DNA of 64,000 bases, taken from assembly GCA_030737835.1 (NCBI GenBank), contig CM060857.1, forward strand, positions 12,907,496-12,971,495, given 5' to 3'. The position numbers and the translations under genes are program-made. The notes under the pieces were generated by a model that saw only the letters and a list, made by a program, of their open reading frames with translations, was not told where the DNA came from and ran no database searches. This document shows, piece by piece, positions 1-11,300 of this stretch (position 1 is its first letter; each line of letters starts with the position of its first letter). The stretch comes from Acorus gramineus (Eukaryota; Streptophyta; Magnoliopsida; Acorales; Acoraceae).

Positions 1-425
1 TAGGTGAGACTTATAACCCCTCAGGGGCCTTCTATACCAAAAAATAATAATAATAATAATAATTTGTGTTTTTTTTTTTATATTTTAAGTAAAATTGCCT
101 TGTTTGTGGCATTTTTAAAAACCGGACTCGGGTCAGATCTGAAAACCGGTTGTGAAAACAATTTGGGTGCCTCTATTTGCACCTCTTTGATTCCCCTACA
201 CACCCAATTCTATTTACACCCAACCTATGTACATGGTTTCTTTAGACACCCCCAAATAAATGGATCTTGTATAAGATCCATTTAAGTTCAGTTATGTAGA
301 AGGAGGAGGGGGAAGAAGAGGGGGGTGGGGCTGGGACAGAGCGATGTTGGGGTGTCGGGGCGATTTCCGCCCCCCTCGCCCTCATCTGCGCGCCGCGCCG
401 CCACCCTCTCCACCTTATATACAAT

Positions 426-1312
426 TAGGCCTGTCAACGGGTCGGGTCTGGGTCGGGTCGAGGTGGACCCGGACCCAACCCGTGACAGGATCCGGCGGGT
501 CCGGGGAAATGTGGACCCGGACCCGTCGGATTCGGGTAGGGTCCGGGTCCGACCCGACCCGGATGGTTAGTAAAAAAAAAAAACAAAACAAGAAGAGCTC
601 ATGTATTTGTTTGCCTTATCATTCTATTTGAAATTTTTTATAATAAAACATTATTATTAATGAGACTATGTTTGAATATAATTTTATACAATTCAAAAGA
701 AGTAAATGAATTATTAAACAACATCCAAAACAATAATCACTAACATAAAAAACATATTAACATAAATAATAAACATAACTAATTATACAAACATTCAAAA
801 CAATATTAACCTAAACAACATTCAAAACAATAAACACTAACATATTAACTTAAATAAGAGACATAAATCATGCAACAAACTAATTAATCATACAAATTCA
901 AAAGCTAATAAGTTAACTGTCCAAAACAAACCGACGACAATATATTACTAAGTTTATTACATATTAAACAATCAAGTTCTTGCAAGTTGCAACATCAACA
1001 CAACAAAAAAAGTGTTATGATTATGATTATTACTTATGATTTATAGGCTTGTTATGATTATGATTTATGAACTTGTGGATACAAAAATAAGTTAAGTAAG
1101 AAATAAAATTATGTATCAACTAATAATAATAGTCTTATAATATATGAGCATATTTTAATAAAGTAATCGGGTCTCGGGTCCCAACCCGTTTGTTTGTTCG
1201 GGTCCGTTGGGTCAGGTCCAACTCAGGTCAAGCCCAATCGGGTCAGGTATATTACACGTGTAATCGGGTCCAGATTGGATCGGGTCCAGGACCCGACCCG
1301 TTAATAGGCCTG
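426..1312. mobile_element. hAT-superfamily non-autonomous element, 887 bp
   Basis: A perfect 8-bp target duplication TATACAAT occurs at 418-425 and 1313-1320. The terminal inverted repeats start TAGGCCTGTCAACGGGTCGG on the left and CAGGCCTATTAACGGGTCGG on the right (complement). Subterminal regions are crowded with GGGTCGGG/GGGTCC words on both sides, as expected of hAT transposase-binding sites. The middle (600-1160) is AT-rich and has no coding potential. It is nested in the larger inverted-repeat element. Confidence 0.9.
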
Positions 1313-1489
1313 TATACAATGCTCCTCCTCGTATGTCTCTCTCTCTTTCACTTTATAAATCCATCGAATCCGTTGTAAAGATCCCATTTTGGGAGACACC
1401 CATCTCTGAAAATCAAAATTTTCACCATTTGAATAACCTAATCAACCCATTTCAAAAAAAAATCTAACTTTTCCACTTCCACAGGTCTG

Positions 1490-1860
1490 ATGCAGAGATA
1501 GATTGAAAGAAGAATTGGCGGTGGAGATCAACAGGTACGGCGACTTGCGTGAAAACCCTTGGCGAGGCTGGGCAGTACGCGACGGATCTCCTCGTCCTCG
1601 CCTCTCAATCTAGGGGCGTCGTCGCCTACCTCGTCATCATTGGGTAGAACCTCCAGACCCTCCTCTCCACCACCAAGATCACCATCCCCTCCTTCATATT
1701 CACGGTCCTCCTTGAACCTCTTCGCCATGGCCATTGTTGTCAAGATCAACATCCAGCTCCTCCTCCGTGGAGGCAGCGATGGTATCTCCTCCTCCTCCTC
1801 CTCAGTCCCACTTCGCCCCGACTTCGTCCCTCCTCTTTTCTCCTCCTGCACACCCAACCT
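1490..1860. other. GC-rich block inside the outer transposon, possible captured gene fragment
   Basis: This stretch is much more GC-rich and codon-like than its surroundings. One forward frame reads plausibly from about 1550 and is broken by an in-frame stop near 1652, after which a shifted frame continues. I do not recognise a family. Its position inside the outer inverted-repeat element suggests a decayed captured host exon, but low-complexity TCC/CCT runs could also explain the open frames on both strands. Confidence 0.25.
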
Positions 1861-1983
1861 ATACCCAACAGATATGGATCTTTTAAAAGATCCGTTTATG
1901 GTGGGTGTTCATGGAAAATATAGAGGTGCAAATAGAGGCACCCAACAATCTGGCCAAGAAGGCAACAAGAGGAGAGCGTTAGA

Positions 1984-2368
1984 GCATCTTCAATGGACAT
2001 GCTAACTCACTAGTTAGTGTCAAATTTTTTAGAAAACATATAAAAATAGTGCTCTAATGAAAGTGTTACGGGCAAACTAAATGTGGGCCCCTCATGTCAT
2101 ATGTTAAGGGAAGTGTTAACTGTGACTAGTGCTTTAGCCAATCAAATGTGAATCCCATCATTTAAAAGATTCAAATAAAATATTATTTTAGGTGGATGGA
2201 AAGGTTTGAGTGGGTGGAGAGGTGAACCCACTATTATTTTAACTAGTCCATTAGAGTAACAATAATCAACTAAATAATAATGTAATAAATGAGTGTTTAG
2301 TTGAGTGATAAAGTGCTGACATGACACTTTAACATCTTGATTAACTAACATGTCGATCGAAAATGCTC
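1984..2368. mobile_element. Tourist-like MITE (PIF/Harbinger), copy 1
   Basis: The element is bounded by TTA on both sides (3-bp target duplication typical of PIF/Harbinger). Its ends are inverted repeats, GAGCATCTTCAATGGACATG on the left and GAGCATTTTCGATCGACATG complementary on the right. Related copies in the opposite orientation lie at 45452-45850 and, partially, 53742-54090. It has no coding capacity and sits about 130 bp upstream of the HAD hydrolase start, so it may form part of that promoter. Confidence 0.8.
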
Positions 2369-2455
2369 TTAAGCACGTGAACACGCGGCGTCATTTCATT
2401 GGCAAGCATTAGCGGAAGACCTCGATAACGAAGACCGACGGACTCCGGGAGAAGC

Positions 2456-2460
<5 letters not shown>

Positions 2461-2486
<26 letters not shown>

Positions 2487-2487
2487 G
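2461..2487. repeat. (GA)n microsatellite in the 5' leader of the HAD gene
   Basis: A run of AGAG dinucleotides ends 17 bp before the ATG at 2505. Such GA tracts are common in plant 5' leaders. Confidence 0.9.
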
Positions 2488-2504
2488 GAAGAGATCATCA
2501 TCAG

Positions 2505-5358
2505 ATGGGGCATCTGTACGCGCTGGACTTCGATGGAGTCCTCTGCGACAGCTGCGGAGAGAGCTCCCTCTCAGCCGTCAAGGTCTTCTCTTCATTCGCT
2601 CCTCTTAATTCCATCTGTGTTTCTTCACAGACTGATTTTCTTAATGTGATTCTTCAAAAAGGCTGCGAAAATAAGGTGGCCTCAACTGTTCGACCAAGCG
2701 GACTCCGTCATGGATGGATGGATCGTCGATCAGATGCACATCGTACGTCCTCTCTTTTCCCGCCCAAATTTTGGAACCCTAACCATCTCTGCAACTCAAA
2801 TGAATGTGGATCGTGTTTGAAATGTGTAGAAACTTGGATTTGTGTATTGATGTCTCCCTGTGGATCTATTTGAACAATGGCTTTGTTATTGTGCTTTTTT
2901 TTTTTTTTTTTAGTTGAAGCACCAGATTTGGATAGTTTCTTACAGCAGCCAAGCAAATCATGGTGAACTGAATTATTTTTATTTATTTTTTAATAAAAAA
3001 ACTGTGGCCTAATTTAGTCTTTTTAAACAATGAAATTGATCTAGTAACCAAAAAAACTGACCAACTGATTTGGACCAATCACAAAAGTGATGGGATGACG
3101 AGTCCTCTTGTGATTTGTCTGGGTCAATAAATTTGTTAAATTATTGGTTACATGATTTTAGGACTCTCAGAGAAATTAATTTGTTTGATACCGTGGTTTA
3201 GTTAGAGTATACTTTGACACTTTTTTTAATGTTCAGACTGGTTCAGAAAAACTCTTGTTCGTCAAACCGTGTGTTTGGCATCTTTAGAATCGAGGTCTCC
3301 ATTTATTTTGGATGATTTTATCATATTTTATCATAATTTAAGAAGTAGCTTGAATTGTCCCTACTGCCTTCACATCTAACATATGAGTTTCTGGGTGTTT
3401 TTTTCATACCAATAATCATGATACATCTAGAAAATGATTCAAATATCTCCGTGCTTTTACCATACTTTTCTCGAATCATTCATGGATATACACTTTAGGA
3501 ATTGTGTCATTCTTGATAGATAACTAAGCCAGTATAGATAGCAATTCTACATGAATAAGAGATTTTTCATTTGTTTGTATTTTCAACTATTACCTCCATC
3601 CAAACGGGGGGTTACAGTATCAAACGGAACCCTTAATGTGACCCTACATGTATATTATATAGATAATGTTTAGTCATCTTCTTGAGAAACTGCATGTAAC
3701 AAACAGTGGTGCTTGAATTGCTTGTATGTTACTTTGATTTCTTTGCACTTTGTATTTCAAGTGACTTTAGCTATCATGGTGACAGCTCCGGCCTGTGGTG
3801 GAGACGGGATATGAGAATTTGCTGCTTGTGAGATTACTGGTGGAGATGCGAATCCCATCCGTCCAGAAGTCTTCTGTGCGTATTCGCACAATTTTCAATT
3901 CCATAGTCTTCTCTCAAACTTCTTTGCTCTCTTGCTTCACAAAACAGTTATTCAGGAGAGAATATGAAGAGCATGTTTTTCTTGTTGAAATGTTGATATC
4001 TTATATTGTACGATGATATTCCATTGACGAAGCTTGGTCCGAATTTGTAAGGTTGCAGCTGGGCTGACCGTGGAAAGGATATTGGAGAACTGGTCTTCTA
4101 TTAAACCTGTTATTATGGAAGAGTGGGGTGAAGAGAGGGGTGCTTTGGTAGACCTTTTTGGAAAAGTTAGGGATGAATGGATGGAGAAGGACTTGTCTGG
4201 CTGGATTGGGGCAAATAGGTACAAATATCGGGTTGTAGTCATTTATGGGATGTGATTTTTTGGTTCCAAAACACTTAAAAATGAGATTTTATCTAGAGTG
4301 TATTATGTGTTTTCATAGCTCAAAATTGTTTTACCAAAGGGAGATGGAAATCATGTGACCAAATGCCACTTTGAATTATCTAATCAGTTGGATTGGTCAT
4401 GCATCGACATCTCCAAAGCTTATCTGTGTACATTATGAAAAACTCTGTAGGTTTTACCCTGGCATAGCAGATGCACTGAGATTTTCAAGCTCGACACTGT
4501 ATATTGTCACTACAAAACAGGTATGTACTTCTGTCTGAGAATTTTTCATCTCATGTCCTAGTATGGTTTAACTTCTTACAATAAGCTATAGTGTTAATTT
4601 TGAGTCGCATGGATATATTCGATTCTCTTATGCAAAGCTGAATATCTGTATTTACCAATGATTGGATTGTCTGTAGGGCAGATTTGCTGATGCACTCCTA
4701 CGAGAGCTGGCTGGAATAACAATACCTCCCGACAGGATATATGGATTAGGAACTGGGTTAGCATATTTTGCATTACCTTTATCTCCATTTATTTATAATA
4801 GTAGCATAATTAGGCAGCTTTGACATCCTAGTTTTCTTATTTCCATTGTTCTCTGATTTTGTAGCCCTAAAGTAGAAGTGCTTAAACAGCTCCAAGCGAA
4901 GCCTGAACATGCAGGACTGACCCTCCAGTAAGATTTTTTTAGAAAAGGAAGTTTTAATTATGTAACCTAGACTTTGATCAAATGACTTGAAACTCAATAT
5001 GTAGCAAAAAATTTCACCATTGCACATATGGTCACTCTTCCAAAAGATCTAAACTGAAAAAAATGGCTTCCAAAACAGCTTTGTTGAAGATCGTCTCGCA
5101 ACTCTAAAGAATGTCATCAAAGAACCGGCCCTGGACGAGTGGAATTTGTATCTGGGTAACAACATGGTCTCTCTGGTTTCCTCCTCTTTCATTCCCTTTC
5201 ATGTTAGGGTTTTCTTCAGTGTGCACTGTGATAATATGTGTTTCATTGACTTCACAGGGAGATGGGGCTACAACACAGAGGGGGAAAGAGCTGAAGCACA
5301 AACAATTCCAAGAATTCAGCTGTTGGAGCTCTCTGATTTCAGTAAGAAACTGAAATAA
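2505..5358 (+). CDS. HAD-superfamily (haloacid dehalogenase-like) hydrolase, 9 exons
   Basis: Exons: 2505-2582, 2662-2742, 3786-3875, 4052-4218, 4451-4520, 4677-4756, 4865-4927, 5079-5155, 5258-5358. All junctions are GT-AG and phases match, giving 268 aa. HAD motifs are in order: DFDGV at 8-12 (nucleophile Asp8, acid/base Asp10), Thr159 in YIVTTKQ (motif II), Lys191 in GPKVEVL (motif III) and FVED at 211-214 (motif IV, metal). No transit peptide is obvious, since motif I starts at residue 8. The family hydrolyses phosphate esters, often phosphoglycolate-like substrates; the real substrate is unknown. The start is the first ATG after the GA tract. Intron 2 is over 1 kb. The intron 3 acceptor (TTTGTAAG) and exon 8 donor are the least certain junctions. 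Confidence 0.9.
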
Positions 5359-7001
5359 TATGAACAGCATTCATTATGAGATTGTGTAGTTGAACATTGG
5401 ATATGGATATGATACTGGGACCACATTGTTACATTGCATCAGATATATAGTTCATTAAAATGGCCACTATCCTATAATTTATTCACAGAAACTCCCCATA
5501 TGTTATCATCTCATTCTGGTCCACCCATTTTTATGGAAAATGTCTCATTTGCGTATCCAGTCCAAAACACAGTGCGCTTGTGATTTCATTTTTTATATAA
5601 AAATTTTATGTTTCATCTAATGAAATATGTACTTTAATGAAAGGTAAAGTAAAATATCTACTACAATGAATGGAAATATGGAATGCTATCGTTTATAGAA
5701 AATATATTTCATTTAGCACGCACGGTTCATTTCAAAAAGTGATACATCTCTCACAAAAGTCACAATCCATATGAACTCAATTAAACATGAATTCCTCTCT
5801 GAATTATTCAATAGTTTCCAAGAGTAATTACTCAATTTTATTCGACATAATGAACCATAAGATTTATTGATACCAACGTTTAAAAACAACTAAAAAAAAA
5901 AAAAGGTGAATTGCTCGAATGCCCCTTGTCCAACAACCTTTTTTTTTTACCCCTTAACTTTTTTTTATTTTTTATATACCCCTAAGAGTCTGGTCCCATT
6001 TTTTTACCCCAGTGTCACATCATATTTGATGCCTAAATTAACCCCACTCTATTTTTCCAGTTTATAGTCATATATGTGCAGTTACATAATATGTCAACTA
6101 GTTACAGAAACTTTGTCTATATTTACAAATATATCATTTTATATGTGTAAACTTATTTTTTTAGCTCATATCCATGTAAGCTAAAGAGGATGATCAACCG
6201 ATTTTCATGACACGCGTAAGTGCAAAGATGAAATTATTAGTGAAGTGGATAAGTTTTTTTTTGTCCTCAACAATTATTTGTATTGGCACTAGGTGATTTT
6301 AGACTTTGTAGAAGAGTGTTTCGTGTTATACAAGTATACAACTCGTTACCTCGTGTTCGTTATAAGAAATATATGCTTGACTATGTGACACGGATCAATA
6401 ACAGTTGATGAATCTATTTTAACGACACTTCGAGAATATATCTATAACCATTTTGTATACACTGAATGCATTTACATATGATAATGATAGGCCTTACAAT
6501 TCATAAATGTATTGTATCTATAACCATTTTATGCTTAATCATCTTTGTATACGTTGAATGCTCGTTGTAGATAACTATTAAATATCTTCAACTATATGTA
6601 TAATTTATGTATGTATCACATTATATTTATGTATTTTATAACTCTGTCTATAAAAGATATTTCAGGTATTATAAAAAATTAGAGATAAAAATAAAAATAA
6701 AACAACACTATAAAGATAAAAAAAAAAAAAAACAATTTCAGGATCAGAAAAATAAAAAAAAATTGGACTGTTGGTCAAGGGACATTCGATTAATCCACCA
6801 AAGAAAAATTATTGATAAGATATATACTATTACAATAAAAATATTGATACGTTTAATAACTTAGATGACAGAATAGAATATGGTCTCCACTGATAATTGC
6901 CTTACATCGACGAAGGGCAAAACGAAACTTAACAAAGCCGCGAAAGAGTCCACGGGACCACCGAAAGAGGAGAGGAAAAAATGAAAAAAATTGTTGTGGC
7001 G
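5359..7001. other. AT-rich intergenic region with no gene
   Basis: No coding or RNA gene is visible. The DNA is AT-rich with poly-A/poly-T runs (around 5890, 5940 and 6720). The T-run at 6982-6988 read on the minus strand (A-run on plus) probably serves as the Pol III terminator for the adjacent tRNA gene. Confidence 0.5.
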
Positions 7002-7075
7002 TGCTTTCGTTGAGAGTCGAACTCAAGACCTCCCGCTTACTAAACGGGTGCTCTAACCAACTGAGCTACGAAAGC
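7002..7075 (-). tRNA. tRNA-Thr (anticodon AGU)
   Basis: On the minus strand the 74-nt sequence folds as a standard cloverleaf. It has a 7-bp acceptor stem GCTTTCG/CGAAAGC, D arm with GTTGGTTA loop, anticodon stem CCCGT/GCGGG closing the loop TTAGTAA (anticodon AGT, inosine-modified, reading ACU/ACC/ACA), T arm TTGAG-TTCGACT-CTCAA and discriminator A at 7002. There is no intron and the 3' CCA is not encoded, as expected of a nuclear gene. A run of T on the minus strand follows within 20 bp. Confidence 0.95.
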
Positions 7076-8329
7076 TTTCTTGTTATCAAATGCCTCCGCT
7101 TTTTTTCAAGAATGCTTAATAAGGGAGAATATCCACTCTACAAGCTGTAATGCATCAGGGGTAAGAAAAAAACACAATGAAATAACACTTATTCTGCCTG
7201 AATAATAATTCTGCACCATTCCATTCTATTACCCGATTCTTGTTTGAATGTTCGCATAGACAAGAATATGGTGGGCATTTAGCACTTACTTGGATAGTGG
7301 TATAGTTGCGTAAGCTAAAAAATCATGTTTGCAAAAGAACAAGTGTACATAAGTCACCTAATTGTCAAATAGGTGCAAAAAAACTGATGGTGATATTCTA
7401 AGGTCTTCACTAAAATTGTGTTAAATTACTCGATCTTGTATAAGAGAGACTTATACATCAAATCATTTTTTTATATTTAATAAATCTTTATTCATATTAT
7501 ATTCATGATCAACCAAACAACAAAACTCCATTATCATGTTTTATGACAACTATAATTAAAAACATAACCAAAGCACAAAATGATTTATTTTTATCTATAC
7601 TAGAATAATTATTTATTTTATAACAATTTATGTCACTTCCTAACCAAGACTTAAAACTATATGCCACTTTTGATACATGATTTAGGTTGCGTTTAGTTAC
7701 ACGATTGTAAGACTTATTTTATAGAAAACTGTCTCTTTACAGCTTATGAAAAACTCAAGCTTTGAACACTTTGTAACAAAAATCTGTGTTTGTAACTTTT
7801 AACCCTAATTTTTATATTTAGAATCGAGTTTAAAAAAAAACAGCTTTCCTCAAACCCAAAAAACTACTCAAATCCATTGTCAAATGAGCCCTTATTTCTT
7901 ATTGAGAGCGCAAGATATGTACTTACATAAAAAACAGGAGCAACTACTGTATCTATTTTTTTTATATTTTATGTAACAGCATTTACTTTCTCTACCAATG
8001 ACTGAACAAATGATAATAAAAATAGTATTATATCCTCAACTGCTCAAAAGCGTTGTTGTCAAACGGAATTAGAAAATAAATTCAGTTTGGTATAATAATT
8101 ATATCAGTCAATAAATTGGAGTATCAATGGATTGGTAAAATTAAATATCAACTGCATTCCCCATTATTATTACTGCACTGCTGTAAAGTTTTCACTCCCC
8201 TAATAAAGGGATACAAGCCCACTTTTCTCAGTGAATGTCCAATTTTCCATGGGAGACAGATAATCAAGCCAGATTATAAATAAAAAGAAGACGAAGAAAC
8301 ATTGCCTATATAAATCTAGCATTCACTTG
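7076..8329. other. AT-rich intergenic region, includes aminopeptidase 3' UTR
   Basis: No gene is seen. The right part, next to 8330, should hold the 3' UTR and polyadenylation signals of the aminopeptidase gene. A weak MITE-like segment may lie at about 7685-7890. Confidence 0.4.
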
Positions 8330-11300
8330 CTAAGCAGCCAAGCTTTTGGAGGCTATCTCATACACATTCTCAGATAGCCCGTTTGCGGACATTATCTTCT
8401 GCAGTTCCACCTGACACAACACAAAAAAAAAATCTTTCGTCAAAGGCGTGAACAAGAAAGAGCAAACACTTCAGCTGTTCAGACAAACTGATTCAATCAC
8501 ATGCATGGCATGAAGAAAGGAACCATTGTTTGAGAGCACTAAAGCAATCGAAATTACCTTATGAAGAGCTTGTCGAGTCTCATCGTATCGCCCCCATCTC
8601 GAGAGGGCAGACACCAAGCGGGAGGCCACCTGCATTTCGAATGCACAAAAAGAAAGGAAGAGAAAATGCTCTCAATTAATGAAAACAAGGATTGAATAAC
8701 AGTTTTTGAAGCATGTGACTTGTAAACATGCCTGAGGATTTATTTTGTCTAATTGTAGCACCATGTCACCGAGGAATTTGTAGCCCGATCCATCCTTTGC
8801 GTGGAAGTTCACACGAGATCCACAAAATCCCCCAATGAGTGAGTAGACCTAACACTCAAAGAAAATTTGTTCACTTAACCTTCCATGCGAAACAAGGAAC
8901 ACATAGTAGAGAGCCAAAGACTGGATTTATGTATGAAATTGCGAGCACAACAGAGTTTTGTCCATGCTACGCGTTTAAAATGTGAGTTAAGAACAATTCT
9001 ATTCACAATGATTCATTTTGGGGGTAGGGGGGGGGGGTGTAACCACAAACATATCCTGTACTGGGTTTAAAAGCACAGGAAAAGGAGGAAAAATAAACTA
9101 ACCTTGTTTGGATTGCGCAGATCAAAGGAAGGATGGTTTAGCAGATTCTGGACATTCACAATATTTCCAGGAATATTAGACATTGCTTGAAGAGAGAACC
9201 ATTTGTTTACAACCTATCAAAAGAAAAGGAGACTATATTAGGGTCATCCAAGAGAAATGATTAAAAGGAAGTACTGATTCTTTAAGTTTCAGAAAGGGAA
9301 TTCACCAAATAGTTATGCTCCCACTTCTTATAGAAGTCAGCCAAGACATCATCATGGGCTTGGCCTGGATTTTGAGCTATGGCAGCAAGAGCCGCAAATT
9401 GTTCGGTCATGTTTGTGGCAGAGTGGTATTCGTGTAATGCAAGTTGGTTAAGTTCCGGTTCATCCAAATAAGCAATATAGGCTGCACAACAAAATAGAGT
9501 TCAGTTTGTTCTTCTAGTCGGTTAAATCTTCAAATCTACAAATAAAAAAATATACCAAGTGCAGTATTCTTTAAAGCTCGCCTGGCCATGTTATGATGGT
9601 TGAACACATAAGGCTCAGATCTTGTGTTATTCTTCACCTACAAGAACCAACAGACAAAATAGATTCCTATATCCATGAATACTCATATCCCATATCTCAC
9701 ATTGAGGGCACCGAAACACAGGTACAGAAGTTGCTGGACTTACTGTGCTGACAAACTCCATTTTCAGCTGGAGAGCGAGCTGTTTTCTTATGAAACTCCG
9801 AACTGCATGAACGGCATCTGGATCAGCAACTTCCATCAAGTCCATGATTTCACCTTCACCGGGCAAAGTAACAGCCAGAGCGACGAAATCCTGGTAAATG
9901 TGAAACAATACAAAGCAATCAGTTGATATTTACAGGCCAAATGAAACAAAATGATAAAGAACAATATTTACTTTGTCCAAAGTGGAATCACAGAGAATGC
10001 TTCTGATACCCTCCACAAACTTTGGGTTCAGAACTAGTGGCTTGTTTTGCTGGAAATCAGCAACTAGAGTTAGCATCAACTTCCTTGCCAAGATTTGTCC
10101 TGCCTCCCAACTGACACATGAAACTGCCCACATAAGCTCATAGATGTGAATCTCAAATTATTCCCAGGTAGAATCTATTCAAGATACAGACCGATTAAAC
10201 TCATCAGAATCATGAGCCAGAAGGAAATATAAGTCACTGTCTGTGAGATCAGAATCGAGACGAACAGGTGAGCTGTAACCCCGGAGAAGGGAAGGTACTG
10301 GACGTTCAGTGATGTCAGAAAACACAAACTCTTCTTCCTTCTGCTTGGTATGCAAAAACATTGGCATCAATCACAAGAAACCCCCTTAAATTTTTAAAAT
10401 TTCTCCATTAGATATAAGAATCAATTATCAATGACCAATTAAACAAGATTTACTTGGTACCCAATGAACTGAAAGTTCTCCAAAGATCTTGAGAACTGAC
10501 CTTTGTCACACGCAAGACTACTGTTGAGACAGGTTGTCCATTGCTCACCACTGACTGCAGCAATCCTTCTTGATACATGGAGGTAAGAGGCATGTCCTTA
10601 CCTTTTGAATCAAGGAGGCCAACAGCCACTGCTATAAACATGGGTTCTTTCACAGGTTGCCCAGGCGTTGGCGGAACTTCTTGACTGAAGTATCCATAGA
10701 AGCAAAAAATGTTGTAGTGGATATTTATGTGAATTTGTGCATGTGAAATAGAATGGAAGATACTTCATCAGAGAACATCATATTAAGAGAAAACATGAAT
10801 TAATACAAAAATAGAACAAAATACAGGGATTTTTTTGCTAAAAGGGTCGTGGTTCTTTCACACACAAGAGTTACAATTCCACATTCATAATGTCTCAACC
10901 AAGTCAAATTCTTCATTCTTGGGCTACATATACATGAACAGAGATAAAACATATACCTGAATTTCAAAGAATATGTGCGGGAATCGGGATTGTACGAGGA
11001 AGTAACTTTCACGCGAGGTGTTCCTGCTTGAGAGTACCTGTAATTATAATTTCAAAACAATGAATCCCTATCCACAAGGAAAAAACATGACATGTTTAGA
11101 GCATACCAAAGCAAGAAATTGGAAAAATCGGCATCATTAGCATCACGCATTGCAGCAAAGAAATCTTCACATGTAACAGCCTGTCCATCATGTCTTTTAA
11201 AGTAGAGATCCATTCCCTGAAATACAACAAGGGATTCTGCTAGTTAAGAAATGTCACTACGCGGTAGTTTGATGTCTAACATACAATGTTTCCCAAATAT

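Larger units (their letters stand above)
163..1945. mobile_element. Inverted-repeat DNA transposon (possibly Mutator-like), nested host
   Basis: The two ends are inverted copies of each other. The left end begins TTGGGTGCCTCTATTTGC at 163, and the complement of the right end, read inward from 1945, begins with the same bases. Similarity continues in patches for roughly 120 bp and includes a small palindrome around GGATC...GATCC at both ends (about 256-283 and 1870-1897). A possible short target duplication CAAT lies outside both ends, so the superfamily is uncertain. The interior has GC-rich blocks (300-420 and 1490-1860) and no intact transposase, so it is non-autonomous and may carry captured host sequence. 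A hAT element sits inside it. Confidence 0.6.
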
